Source: Calendula officinalis (lineage: Eukaryota > Streptophyta > Magnoliopsida > Asterales > Asteraceae). Taken from it: a DNA stretch of 64,000 bases. The translations under genes and the position numbers were made by a program. Under the pieces are notes generated by a model. That model searched no databases and was not told the DNA's origin. It saw only the letters and a list, made by a program, of their open reading frames with translations. Of this stretch, positions 11,201 through 22,294 are shown in pieces (within the stretch, counting starts at the first letter, position 1; the number at the start of each line of letters is the position of its first letter). The DNA is taken from assembly GCA_963853835.1 (NCBI GenBank), contig OY970828.1, positions 60,690,861 to 60,754,860 on the forward strand. The letters are read 5' to 3'.

Positions 11201-12113
11201 TAAAGCGATCTAGGAGATGATAGATTATGTGGATTTGGCTAAAATATTTAAAATTAAATAAAAAGTAATGCCATCAATATTACAATGATCACTCATCTTT
11301 GAAGATAATTTTGTGTGCTGAAAAAGAAAATGTTACATTTCTCATCATTAGTTGATGCTAATTACATGTTTATCCAACACACAGGTAATCAAAGACCAAT
11401 GTACCCTTCCTCAAGGAAAACAAAAGACTGGGATAAACTTGAAGCTCAAGTGAAAAAAGAGGTATATATATATGTAATTTTTACCCTAGTGTTTATCTAG
11501 GATGTAAAATTAAGTAATTGAGATTTTTGTATTTATTTCAGGAAAAAGATGAAAAACTTGATGGTGATGCAGCTTTGAACAAATTTTTCCGTGATATATA
11601 TTCAGATGCTGACGAGGATACCAGAAGGGCTATGAGAAAATCTTTTGTAAGATTCTTTTTTTCAAAATATTTAGGGAAGTGATTATTACATTATTCTAAT
11701 ACTTGTGATTATCCGTCAAGTATTCAGCCTACCAGTTGCGATATTATTTGAAAATGGTAAAATAAAGTTAGTTACTTACCATTTTTTATAAGGTCTAATT
11801 GATTTCTGTTTAGGTGTGTAAACTCCCAAAATAACTTTAAATTATTTTAATTAAAGGTATAACCAACTTCCAAAAGTTTTATTTTAGGGTCAAACCATCT
11901 CCTAAAATCTATGTTTTGCAACTAGTTTTTTGTTTTGATTGTTCAAAATCAGTTTTAAAAGACAGATTTAAGAGAGAAAAGTTTGAAATTGTTGACCAAA
12001 AACAGGTGGAGTCAAACGGAACAGTGCTGTCAACAAACTGGAAAGAAGTGGGATCGAAGGAAGTTGAAGGAAGTGCTCCAGATGGAATGGAACTCAGGAA
12101 ATGGGAATATTAA
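8294..12113 (+). CDS. SGT1: SGT1 co-chaperone (TPR-CS-SGS protein)
   Basis: Ten coding exons: 8294-8453, 8913-8982, 9205-9329, 9618-9750, 10316-10412, 10768-10833, 10901-11039, 11385-11461, 11542-11646 and 12006-12113. All introns are GT-AG and the joined frame is open for 359 residues, the usual SGT1 length. Three TPR repeats span about residues 1-110 (start MASDLITKAKEAF). A variable acidic linker follows. The CS (p23-like) domain at about 158-248 contains FYQKPEEA and the EKVxVxFGEQ-like stretch. The SGS domain follows to the end, with YPSSRK, LNKFFRDIYSDADEDTRRAM and the terminal GMELRKWEY. SGT1 works with HSP90 and RAR1 to stabilise NLR immune receptors and with SKP1/SCF ubiquitin ligases, in cytosol and nucleus (established for the family). 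The start at 8294 matches the family. Introns 4, 5 and 7 carry MITE or repeat insertions. Confidence 0.96.
9845..10108. mobile_element. Stowaway-like (Tc1/mariner) MITE in SGT1 intron 4
   Basis: TIRs CTCCCTCCGTCCC and GGGACGGAGGGAG are flanked by TA on both sides (9843-9844, 10109-10110). The element is 264 bp. The right terminal segment is duplicated: AAATGGGAACTTTATTTAGG occurs at about 10040 and again at about 10078. Confidence 0.88.
10490..10706. mobile_element. Truncated MITE in SGT1 intron 5 (same family as the FRS-like intron MITE)
   Basis: The right terminus ACCACAGGGACTATTTATGT AATTCACT matches the family end. The corresponding left terminus is missing and the similarity starts inside the element at CCCCTCGACTTCTT. 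The GGTCCCTAAAA core is shared with 17830-18119. Confidence 0.55.
11056..11085. repeat. (GGGTC)n tract in SGT1 intron 7
   Basis: About five GGGTC units follow CGTGTC. This is the same motif that fills the hAT-like element at 15289-15851, so it may be a relic of a related insertion. Confidence 0.6.
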
Positions 12114-13080
12114 GGTTTCTTTTGTTTTGTTTTGTTTTGTTTAACATAACCATAACATGGTTATTTATTTTGTTTTTGTGGAGAACCTGTTTATTGTTGG
12201 TTTGGCTAGCTGGCGTTTGGAGTTGTCTATAGTCTTTTGCATTCTAAAATACATAACTTTATTCATTTTCCTTCTACTAGTGCTTCTATTTATAACCTAA
12301 AGCCTCCAGATTTTTTGGTTTAAATTGTGTTCTTGTTTTGATTAATGTTATACCTGGAGAAGGTAATTTATTTCTCTCTCTAAAATCTTGATAGATGGTC
12401 AGCATGATCTTGCCATTATGGGTAAGCTCTGAAAAAACTATGATATTTGTCTTTTGCTACTTAGTCCACTTGGAGCAAGTTATAAAATGACTGGCGTCTA
12501 AAATGACTGGCGTCTAAAGAGAGTAATAAAATGACTATTATGTATTTAATTTCTTTCAAAAATTTTAAAGTGTCGAATGAATATAACCAAATTTGTTTAT
12601 GACAAATTTACAAAAGTTAGATTTTGAGCTTGAAAAAAATAATCGAAACAAATGAGACATTTACGATAAACAAATAATAAATATATACCCTCTCTTTTTA
12701 ATTTTACTATCCACATTTCTATTAAATATTTTTATTTTAGCTTGTCTTAAAATAATAACTCTGAAGTTTCAACCAATAAAAAAACATTTAAGTGAGAAAG
12801 AGAGAATTTGATGGTAACAATGTAACATAATGTAATTAATATTTTTCTTAAATTATGTGTTTTTGTCTGGTGGACAATAATATTTTAAGGGAAGTAGTAT
12901 AAAATTTGAGAAATGATATTTATGCTTATCAATTGTTTTCACTTTTCACTTATCTTCCTACCCATTTGTAATTAACTAGTTATTTCTCATAATATTATTC
13001 TATGGATTTTAACACATATCTTGATATAATGTGTACGAAACAATACATTACTCATGAAATTTGTATTTGGGCCGAGAAGA
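12114..13080. other. SGT1 3' UTR and spacer
   Basis: The 3' UTR of SGT1 probably covers the first 200-300 bases. A degenerate Stowaway-like element may lie at 12690-12897: the ends share ATTTTACTATCCAC versus TATTATTGTCCAC read inwards. No gene is seen. Confidence 0.4.
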
Positions 13081-13089
13081 GGGCCGGAA

Positions 13090-13233
13090 ACGGATTAAAC
13101 CCGAAAACAAATCTTACTCAAAGTCATAAGAAACTCCTCCGGCTCGGGAGATAAACCCTTTGTCGCAAAACAGTATCGATCAATAACTGTGCATTCACCC
13201 AATCCAGTCAAATTCTGCTCGACAAACGAACAG
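13090..13233 (+). other. Putative non-coding first exon of EMC6
   Basis: A C-rich stretch ends in GAACAG|GTATGTAC, a good donor at 13233/13234. The matching acceptor ACAAAAG at 13897 lies nine bases before the EMC6 ATG. The 5' boundary is unknown. Confidence 0.5.
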
Positions 13234-13906
13234 GTATGTACAATTTTCTATTTTCATGAGATTATGTAGCTTTTGAATTGACCCGATGGGAAAATTTAGG
13301 TTCAAGATCCAATTTTAGGCATCTTCGATCTGCTTTACGTTACACATGGTAGTTGTCGTTGATGCTTGTGTAAATTTTGTTGACGGCCCAATTAATTGTG
13401 TAGGGTTTATGTGAGATAACTAATATGTATATGTAAAATCTGTTATGACCTCCGGTTTTTATGCTGTAATATTCTTCAGATGGAGTGAATCTAAGGGTTG
13501 TTGCACTCCTCTGTTTGAATTGAAGTCCAATTTTGACTTTATTTGGTCAAATGATCGTTGTTTGACGCAAATAAACAGCTCAGTTTGTTGTTGCTCTTGC
13601 TGTTGATCTTGTTGTTATTATAAGCAGATGGTATAACAACTGTTTACTTGCAATTGAAATTGGGATTCACTTTGCTTTGGTTATTTTATTTCAATATAAT
13701 TATAATCTTGTTATAACGAATCTGGACTACGAGTAGTGATTATCTGTTTTACTCATTATTTTTTAGATGAAAGTAGAAATAAAAAGTTGTGAACAGTAAT
13801 AAGGGGTTAAAAAGAAATTATTTTTTGCTTCTATGTTTAATTCACAATTCCATGTCTGATAATATATCTGAATCTCTTTAATTTAAATTTACAAAAGGTG
13901 GAGGTT

Positions 13907-15052
13907 ATGGCTGGTCAAGACGATTCTAGAAAAAAATCAAGTGAAAATGAAGTACCAAGATTCAATGCTGAGAATTTGCAAAGCAACATGAAAGTGGTAT
14001 ATTATAGGTCAGGTTTCCAATTTCATTGCAATTTAAGTTGCATAATATGATGCTTTCTAGCTTACCTATTATTCCTTTATTATTATTATTATTATTCTTG
14101 ATTGATTTTGGTTAAAATTAATAATTATGCAGTCGAACATTCATGTCTATAATTGGTGGAGTGATTGCTGGAATATTGGGATTTACGGGTCTGATGGGAT
14201 TTGTGATTTACTTACTTGTGATGGGTATTACATCCGTTTGTCTAACAGCAAAGGCTGGTTTTTCCATCCATTCATATTTTGACAACTGGAATAGGGTTCT
14301 GCTTGATGGATTTCTAGGCGGCCTTTTGGTAATTAATTATTCATTTTTTATTTTTCTGTAAATACCTACCATATGCTAGTTCTTAATACTAACCTGCTAA
14401 ATATGTATTGCTTGTTTTGCAGTCATTTGTGCTGTTCTGGACGTATCCTTAAACTTGGTCTTATAGTGTGTCTTATCTAATTAAGTATAAATGGGAATGG
14501 GTTAATAGTCGCCCAAATGCTTAGGGGTTGTTTAGATATAAAAAAAAATGTATTTTTTTTTAAGAAATATTTTTGAGAAAAAAACAAGTTAATGAAACCG
14601 TGCTTCTAAGAAAGAAAAAAAGAATTGTAGGTTTCATTTTTTAAACAAAACTTTTGAAATTTGAGCTTTATATTTTATGACGGTTGGAGATAGAAAAGCC
14701 CTATTATTTTATAACTGACATTTGAACATGTTTTAAAAGTTTTTGTTAGTTTTATAGAGATATAAAACACCTACCATTTTTAAAAGAAATGAAAATTAAA
14801 GTCTAGAGAAAACTTTCACCCTTTAGCATTCTATATTTAGAATATTATTTAAGCATTGTAATTTTTTATAATACATTATTTATATACAAAAATAAACAAA
14901 AAAGTGTTGACAGTCATAGTTTTTTTTACCCGTGTTGACTGACCCATTACTTTGACCCGCGCAGTTTGCTAGTTCTAATGAAAGAGTATATAAATGTTTG
15001 ATTACCTTGACAAGATAAAAGATTTGCTTATGATATGGTGCATATATTCTAA
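13907..15052 (+). CDS. EMC6: ER membrane protein complex subunit 6
   Basis: Four coding exons: 13907-14007, 14133-14328, 14423-14442 (only 20 nt) and 15022-15052, giving 115 residues. The N-terminus MAGQDDSRKK and the core ENLQSNMKVVYYSRTF, IGGVIAGILGFTGLMGF and SFVLFWT + FAYDMVHIF match plant EMC6 nearly residue for residue (from memory of Arabidopsis EMC6). EMC6 is a small multi-pass ER membrane protein of the EMC insertase, which inserts tail-anchored and multi-pass proteins. Hydrophobic segments are visible at about residues 37-57, 59-77 and 90-110. The last intron (14443-15021) has a donor GTATCCTTA and TACCTTGAC ending 10 bases before its AG, matching U12-type signals; the other introns are ordinary GT-AG. 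The final exon encodes only ten residues and would be missed by simple gene finders. Confidence 0.94.
14443..15021 (+). other. Probable U12-type (minor spliceosome) intron of EMC6
   Basis: The donor reads AC|GTATCCTTA, identical to the U12 GT-AG consensus. The putative branch site TACCTTGAC at 15003-15011 differs from TTCCTTRAC by one base, and its branch A (15010) is 11 nt from the terminal G of the acceptor AAAAG at 15021. The short branch-acceptor distance is typical of U12 introns. Joining here gives W-T-F-A-Y-D, as in other EMC6 proteins. Confidence 0.85.
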
Positions 15053-15288
15053 ACGTGTTTCGGTTTCTCCTTTCGGTGGGTCCCACTGAGTTACAAAAAG
15101 AAAGGGCGTTGAGTTCAGATTTAAGATATCTTATATTTCTTTAACGTTGAAAATCTTTTAGGAAGAATATTTGAGTTTTATCAACTTTATGTGTTTTGTA
15201 GAGGTTAAATGATTGTAACCCATAGCTTACGATATAGCTGGTGACACTTTATTTCTTTTCTGAAACCAGGAATTATGAAATCCACATA

Positions 15289-15851
15289 TAGGGGTGCCCA
15301 ACGGGTCAACCCGACCCGACTCGGCTCTTATCGGGTCGGGTCCGTCGGGTTTGAGGTTAAAAAAATCTAACCCGAAACCCGACCCGATAAGGATTCGGGT
15401 TTGTCGGGTTCGGGTTGGTCGGGTTTCGGGTTTGTCGGGTTGACCCGATCGGGTTGGTCGGGTTACACTTGAGTTAGGAATTTTTGGTAAAAACTATAGA
15501 AATTATTTAATATATTGAATTTTATGAGTATTTATTTAACACTTTTAATTATTAATTGATTTTTATTGAATACTTTATCATATAATTTGCTAATTAATTG
15601 ATTTAATAGTAAAAATATGTTAATTTTCTATAGGAAATAAAATACTTAAACTTTAATCGGGTCTAATCGGGTCAACCCGAACCCGAAAAAGGTAAGAAAT
15701 TTTAACCCGAAACCCGACCTGATAACGAATCGGGTTGGTCGGGTCGGGGTTAAAAAACCCGATAATAACATGGAACCCGAATAGACCCGACCCGATAAGC
15801 GTAATCGGGTTAGGGTCGGGTCGGGTCGGGTCAACCCTTTGGGCACCCCTA
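15289..15851. mobile_element. Non-autonomous hAT-like element filled with ACCCGA/GGGTC motifs
   Basis: Termini TAGGGGTGCCCAA and TTTGGGCACCCCTA are inverted repeats. The 8-bp target duplication TCCACATA is perfect at 15281-15288 and 15852-15859, as expected for hAT. Both subterminal regions are packed with CGGGT/ACCCG motifs and the centre is AT-rich. The 563-bp element lies about 240 bp downstream of the EMC6 stop. Frames inside it are not genes. Confidence 0.85.
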
Positions 15852-15859
15852 TCCACATA

Positions 15860-16619
15860 TAATGTCTTGTTATTACTTGAGTTTGATGCTTTAAGGATAT
15901 GAAAAAGAAAATACTGTATTATCTTTTAAAGATTAATAGAATCAGGTGAGGATGAAGATGAATAATAATAAGTAATAAAAGTTCATCACTAAAGTATTAT
16001 TTATTATAACAAGGTTTTATTCATGAGCATAAAAAAGCCAAAATTTTGATGGAACAGGCTTTTAATTCAGTAAAGGTTAACTCATACATCTTATTTGAAG
16101 GAATTGGGTAATATTGTTGTTATTACGTTTCACTTAATATTAAATTAAGGTGACTCTGAGTTATGCCTCGACCCACTTTAGTTAGAGCATCGCTAATCTT
16201 ACCACTAACATTTTATCTTACATAAAAACCTTGAAGCAATGCCACATGATAACGTACTCTAGTTTATCATAAAAATGAGAAGCAAGTGATTGCGTTTCAC
16301 GATGAGTTTGCAATTTACACGCCATATTTATAAACTAAAATATTGATAGTATTATATTTTATATAATTAAAAAAGAATATTATTTATAAAAAATGAAAAG
16401 AAAAATATATTTATAAATGATTGATAAATAGTAACATTAATGGGTAATATTGGCCTATTCACTATTGGGTATTTTTCGGATGAAAATATAAAAAAATGGC
16501 GCTAATGAATGATCCAACCCATTCACGGCCCGAATTACTCGTTTATGTCCAAAAAGTAACATCAGGATCGATCAATCGATCTATCAACTTGATCGAACAC
16601 TACCGGAAGTTGTTGAGAA
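15860..16619. other. EMC6-TRAPPC1 spacer with TRAPPC1 promoter / 5' UTR
   Basis: No gene is seen. The region is AT-rich, and becomes GC-richer from about 16500, where the TRAPPC1 leader probably starts. Confidence 0.4.
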
Positions 16620-18389
16620 ATGCAGTTCTTCGGTGGTTCTGAGATCAGTCCATCCCCGACGATTCCGACGGCATCGGGCAACAATGCGCATATGATATAC
16701 ATATTCAACAGGAATGGCGTGTGTTTGCTTTACAGGGAGTGGAATCGTCCTCTTCGTACACTCGATTCCAATCAGGATCATAAGCTCATGTTTGGTCTCC
16801 TTTTCTCCCTTAAATCCCTAACCGCCAAAATGGATCCATCGAGGTTTGTGTTTTCAGTTTCATCTTTGAATCCGTTATTATTCTAGGGATATTAAGCTTC
16901 GATTTTGCCCTATGACTAGTGATTTTAGGTCAGATTTTGAACCTGCTATTTTTACTTTTAAGTAATCAGGAAATTTAATTCATGATCATTTTTTACACAA
17001 ACAAACATACCATACCAAATTGATTTTTGCGAATTCAGTTAGAAAGCACATCTAATTGAATTTTTATGGTCGCTATGCAAATGATCGGTTACATCATTTC
17101 GATTTTCGAGTCTGGATTGCATTCATAGGTAACTTGTATAACATATTGTTGTGTTGAATTGAATTGGGCAGTGGTGATAAAGGGAATCTTGGGGTGCCTC
17201 AGTTACCAGGACAAGGTTGTTCATTTCACAGTTTTCGCACCAATACATACAAATTGAGTTTCATGGAGAGTCCCTCTGGGATAAAGGTCTGTCTGTAATC
17301 CTTTTTAATTGTTTTTTTCTTCTTATTATTGCAAATACTTCATTCTCAGTTTATCTATCTGCAACAAATCCACTACTATTGTCTAGTTGATTTTTTGCAT
17401 ACTGACTATACTGAGTCTGTGTTAAAGAAACTCTTTTTTTCTGTCCAAAAAACAGCTAAACAAGGCCACTTTCCTCAAAAATTTTGCATATTAAAACCTT
17501 TGATTATTTTAGTATTGAGTTAAACTTGTATTACCTATTGGAGAAACGGGAAAATACACCCAAATATATATTTTGGTTATGCCAAATTGGCAGTTGGTTT
17601 TATTGATGGTTGAAACTTATGACTTTGGTATTTGTGTGTGTGTGTGTGTTAATTGTTGTGCAGATCATCCTTGTGACACATCCTAAAGCTAGTGATCTAA
17701 GAGAGTCTTTAAAATACATTTACAATTTGTATGTTGAGTATGTTGTCAAGAATCCACTCTACACTCCTGGAACTCCAATCAGGTCACCAATCTACTTTTA
17801 ACTTCTCCTCTGACTCTACATATATTTAGGAGTAAATTACATAAATCGTCCCTGGGGTTTGTATAAAAATTGTGAATTTCGTCCCTCGACTTTTTCTTTA
17901 TTATATGGATACTCCCTAATTTTGTAACTTGTAACATCAAAGGTCCCTAAAATTTTTAAATCTTGTAAGCTGTTACATATCGGTTCCTAATTTTTAAACT
18001 TGTAAAATCAGCTGTCCCTAAAATTTTAATGGCCTTTTTTGCTTTACATGTTACAAAATTAGGGGCTATTTGTGTAATAAAAAAAGCTGAGGGTCGAAAT
18101 CCATAATTTGATACAAACCAACTTAATCATCTATTTATAGGAAAAAAGTCCTTTATTATCAAATCTTATATGCAAAATCGGGTAAAGGCCATGCATGAAT
18201 ACATAATTACAATACATGGTAAAAAGATAAAAATAAAATACTTCATAATGCATGTAAATCATAATTTGTAGACTTAAAATGATGAGTTTATGGTTAGGAA
18301 AATATAATTGGATAATGTTATGTGTTTGGTTGTGCAGAAGTGAGCTATTCAATACGACTCTTGACCAATATGTACGAGGTCTCGGATAA
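16620..18389 (+). CDS. TRAPPC1: TRAPP complex subunit TRAPPC1 (Bet5 homologue)
   Basis: Four coding exons: 16620-16843, 17172-17286, 17664-17782 and 18338-18389, all GT-AG, giving 169 residues. The N-terminal 24 residues are variable. The rest matches plant Bet5-like proteins closely: IYIFNRNGVCLLYREWNRPL, DHKLMFGLLFSLKSLTAKMD, GVPQLPGQGCSFHSF, TNTYKLSFMESPSGIK, then RESLKYIYNLYVEYVVKNPL and the final SELFNTTLDQYVRGLG. TRAPPC1 is a core longin-fold subunit of TRAPP complexes, which activate Rab GTPases in ER-Golgi and post-Golgi traffic (family knowledge). Intron 2 contains a short (TG)n tract at 17633-17649 and intron 3 a truncated MITE. The start ATG at 16620 is the first in a frame that is open into the conserved part. 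Confidence 0.94.
17830..18119. mobile_element. Truncated MITE in TRAPPC1 intron 3
   Basis: The left terminus GAGTAAATTACATAAATCG is intact and continues TCCCTGGGGTTTGTAT. The right side ends at GATACAAACC, short of the expected GGGAC...AATTTACTC end. The core is repeated (GTCCCTAAAATTTT occurs twice). Confidence 0.6.
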
Positions 18390-18751
18390 TACCGTAACCC
18401 AAGGTCCAGTCCGGTCCCTTAAACATTATTTTTCAATGTCTGATTTAAAAATTAAAATAATACATACTAAATTTGTACAATTGAATACATCAACAGGGAC
18501 CAGGTTTTACTTGTGAAGAATTTGGGATACAAAAATGAAGATAAGATGCAATTGTGTGCTGTACTAATTACAACTCTTTTAAATGTATGCATAATGGATC
18601 TTTATTAACAACGTTAATTCTATTCTTTCTAGATATTGCATTAATACCGTCGGTCATTTATATTTATACGTATTTTGCATTAACAATGTCATAGATGATG
18701 ATGAATGAGTGTTTTGAATCAACTTCGTGGACCAGTGAGACCACATATGAC

Positions 18752-19409
18752 TAGAGGTGCACAAACCGGTTTTTTTCAAAAACCGGATCGGTTTAAAAAC
18801 CGGATCGGTTTTGGTCAACTCCGGTCAAAACCGGTTTTGTCCAAACCGGTTCGGTTTTGAAACCGGTTTTACCAGTCGTGTACAAGAACCGGTCCAGACC
18901 GGTTCGGACCGGTTTCAAACCGGATCGGATCGGTTTGGTCGGATCGGTTCGGATCGGTTTGTCGGATCGGTTTTCGGTTTAAAAACCGGATTTACTAGTT
19001 TTTCAAAAAAAAAATTTATTTTATTTATTTTTTTGTATTTTTTACGGGTATTTATATACGAAATGGGGACCTTAAACTGCAAAAAACGGTAACAAAAACG
19101 CTCCCAACGGTCAAAAAACAGCTAGTTTAACGGTCTGATTTCGAATTCTGCGTAAACCGGTTTTTTATCCGGTTTTTAAACCGGTTTGTAAACCGGTTTT
19201 TTTAATCCGGTTTTTTGCAACAGCTCGAAATAACCGGTTTTTAAACCGGTTTTTTGAAACCGGTTTTGAATCCGGTTCGCGCTTGAAAATGTGTATCCGG
19301 TTTTGATCCGCCGGTTACGAAACCGATCCGCTCGTTAGGGTAAAAAACCGGTTTTAAACCGGTTTTAAAACCGGTTCGGTTAAAAAATCGGTTTGGATGT
19401 GCACCTCTA
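18752..19409. mobile_element. Non-autonomous hAT-like element filled with AACCGG motifs
   Basis: Termini TAGAGGTGCACAAACCGG and GGATGTGCACCTCTA are flanked by a perfect 8-bp duplication CATATGAC at 18744-18751 and 19410-19417. Both arms consist largely of palindromic AAACCGGTTT units and the centre is AT-rich. The TIR resembles that of 15289-15851, but the internal motif is completely different. The 111-codon frame in the left arm is an artefact of the repeats. Confidence 0.85.
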
Positions 19410-19417
19410 CATATGAC

Positions 19418-20376
19418 GATATCATTTTACCAAATATTTATCAGAAAAATTAGAACCACGAAAACTTTGTCCACCATGTGTTAGATTTTTGTACTATTTC
19501 GTTTTGCTTGGATTATTCTGAAGTTGTGAAATACTTTCAGATCAAAGTATTTCACCGGTACTAAGAAATTTTCGATCGGATATAATCACAGTTTGGACGA
19601 ATAGAGAATTTGAGTGTGTCATGAATTTTGTACTCTTCAAAGTGATGACCAAAAATAAGTGATATTCACCACTTTCTTGAAAATGAGAAAACGTTGAATC
19701 AACGTATTTTAATCATAAGAAATTCAAATAAGTGTATACTCCGAACAACCCTTGTTCAATATATATTACGATTACATTTGATCAACAAATTTATCATATT
19801 ACACTTAATGGTAACATCAAATCATGAATCATGTGTCCTTTGGACACCAACCAACTCTTCTAATAACCAGCTCTAGGCAATGTTCATATAAAAACCAAGG
19901 GAAGTAATGATTGAACCAATGAACAATTTCTTCAAAGGTCCTTAATTTTCCGATCCCACAAGGTGTTTGTGGTGGGGAAATAAACCAATAGAACAAGTCC
20001 CTTTGGTTATCATTTTACTAAACATTAATTATATTATTTTGGTAAATGTAAATCTAGCCTCAAAATTGCGTGTGGTTTAAAATCAAACGAAGTACGATTT
20101 CAAATTTGTGACAATATGGTGATGTTGAAGGTGGGGCTTTTTTCTTAATGCCTGATATTATTTTGTGTGGGCAGTTTTGTGATATGCAATAAGTTTGATA
20201 TTACAAGACGATGTTGGTGAAGTCGATAGGAATGGGTGTCATTGTGGTCCAAATTCACACCAGATTTTCAAGATGAGCCTTATGGTCCCTCTCACTCATT
20301 CTAAATTCTAATCTTATAGCCAATTTTTCTCATCCACGCAATTACAACTGGCTCCTACTTCCTAACCAATAACTTA
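19418..20376. other. Intergenic, nothing recognised
   Basis: AT-rich sequence with no long open frame and no TE ends that I can define. Confidence 0.5.
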
Positions 20377-20480
20377 TACTTCCTCCGTTTCAAAATAACT
20401 AATACAAATTAGTTTTCATATTTTTAGGCAAAAGATTATAATTAAGGTTAAATTAGATTATATTGGATAGTTAATGTGTG

Positions 20481-21065
20481 CAGGGCCGGCCTCGATATAA
20501 TTTAGGCCCCGTGCAAAAATTAAAAAAGGCCCCTAAACAGTTATATGACGCACACATAAACAAACACGTACGTTTATGATATATATAATCTTAAATTTTC
20601 CTACATTTTTAAATTTTATTTTTTATATTTTTTATATTTTTTATTAACTTCTCAATCTTTCCATGTTATCATAAAAATAAAATTTTCTAGTTTGTTGATT
20701 AGTTAAACTTAAGTTTTATAGTTTGTTATAAGTAAGCTTGGTTTTATTATATTTATTACATATTTGCATTGAATATATTAGAAAACTAAATAGAATGTTA
20801 GTATGAAAAAATAACTTTATATTGTTTTGAAACAAAACTGAAAAATAAAATAAAATTAATAGTGTGATGGGGAAGATTCGAACAAGGGACCTTGAGGTCA
20901 CAAGAAACAGCACGCTACCAACTGATCTACAAACACTTTTATTATATTCATGAACTGTATGATATATGTATATTAAGTAATCGGTAAATAGAGTAAAATT
21001 CAGGCCCTAATTATTTCGGGGCCCTGTTCGGTGGCACACTTTGAACTCCCCTATGGCCGGCCCTG
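20481..21065. mobile_element. Non-autonomous hAT-like element nested in the Stowaway MITE
   Basis: TIRs CAGGGCCGGC and GCCGGCCCTG enclose 585 bp. The 8-bp flanks AATGTGTG (20473-20480) and AGTGTGTG (21066-21073) match at 7 of 8 positions, fitting a slightly aged hAT target duplication. Both ends contain AGGCCC/GGGCC motifs. A tRNA-like segment lies inside. Confidence 0.78.
20865..20935 (-). pseudogene. tRNA-derived segment (tRNA pseudogene or SINE head)
   Basis: On the minus strand an A box TAGATCAGTTGGTAG and a B box TGTTCGAATCT are at tRNA-like spacing. They differ from a functional tRNA in arm pairing: TCTTCCCC at the 3' side does not pair with the 5' end. It lies wholly inside the hAT-like element. 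Confidence 0.5.
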
Positions 21066-21283
21066 AGTGTGTGATGGGTCCCAATATTATGATTAAAGTG
21101 AGTTTAATGAAGTTTAAAAGTAAAAGTAAGTGTAAATGAGTCATTTCACTTAATTAAAGTAGATAGTTAGTGGGTATGAGTCCCACTATATTTTACCAAA
21201 TAAGAAAACTTTCAAAGTGTATCACTTATTTTGAAACACCCAAAAGTGGAAAGTGTATCACTTATTTTGAGACGAAGGAAGTA

Positions 21284-22291
21284 CATATTTGAGTTGGCTG
21301 ATTGGCCTATCAAAAAGCTTTAAACCCGTGTTTCAAAATACATTGAAGTTGTTGAGTAATGTACCTGTAATGTGTTTATTATAAGAGTTATGAGTTACTA
21401 CTCTTACAATTAATTGGTTTTAAAATTGAACCCCATAAACTCACAGAACTGGCCAGTCGAACCATGAACAGAAAGATAGTTAGTCTTAATGATTCACGTA
21501 GATCGATGGTTGTTCGTTCAGAACCAACCGATTGGGCATATATACCCGGTTCGACCCGTTGATTGAATCGGAAAACCGATTTTTTATGTTACCTATTATA
21601 TATATTTTTTAGCTTTTTATGACATTTGTACACTATTTACATAATTATTATATTATAAATACTCAACAATATTGTTATCTGGTTCAACCAGCTAGTTAAT
21701 CAGGTCAAATCACTTCAATTGCATTTAGGAAATGGGTGATTTACATATCATAACATTTAATGTATACACCACAAATATTATTTTATGTGATTGTATAATT
21801 AGATTTAAAATTTGTCCAATATCACATAACATTAAAAGGTACGGCAGTGAAAATTCTCATTTAGGAAAGATCGTGGAAAAATATAAACCATCGGATGGTT
21901 TGAAAAGAAAGCAACCCCCATGCGTACGATTAAAACCACTTGCATGGTGATATTGCCATTAAATTTCATACCCCACTTGTTTGGAAATCATCATATCGTC
22001 ACTCAATTAGGAGAAAGTTCGGTAAACCTTTTTAGTACGGATCGTCATCTTTCACTTCATTGTACGGAATCAATATTAACACAAATATTACTAATCTGAA
22101 AATATGATTAATAGGTAATTTTTAATTTTTTAATGTAAAAGACATTTTAAATATCTGATTACTAATTAAACACTTTATAAAATTGTATGCTAAGCCAAAT
22201 GTTGTAGGGTCAGCTATGAGTTTGTCGGATCCCATATTTTGTTAAGCTTATTTGTGCTAAGATGTTTTTAAATATGATGAGACACATTGAT
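21284..22291. other. Intergenic, nothing recognised
   Basis: AT-rich. Around 21540-21580 there is an ACCCGGTTCGACCCG-type motif reminiscent of the hAT arms, without definable ends. No gene is seen. Confidence 0.45.
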
Positions 22292-22294
22292 TAA

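Larger units (their letters stand above)
20379..21281. mobile_element. Stowaway-like MITE split by a hAT-like insertion
   Basis: Ends CTTCCTCCGTTTCAAAATAA and TTATTTTGAGACGAAGGAAG are inverted repeats flanked by TA (20377-20378, 21282-21283). Without the internal insertion (20481-21065) and one target copy, about 310 bp remain, a normal Stowaway size. Confidence 0.75.

Noticed and set aside
15210..15260. Alternative last exon of EMC6 at CATAGCTTACGATATAG
   Set aside because: It contains AYDI in one frame, but the splice phase does not fit; 15022-15052 fits phase, acceptor, branch site and family sequence.
18757..19092. 111-codon frame with TGS/FGS repeats
   Set aside because: Read-through of AACCGG motif arrays in a hAT-like element with defined TIRs and TSD.
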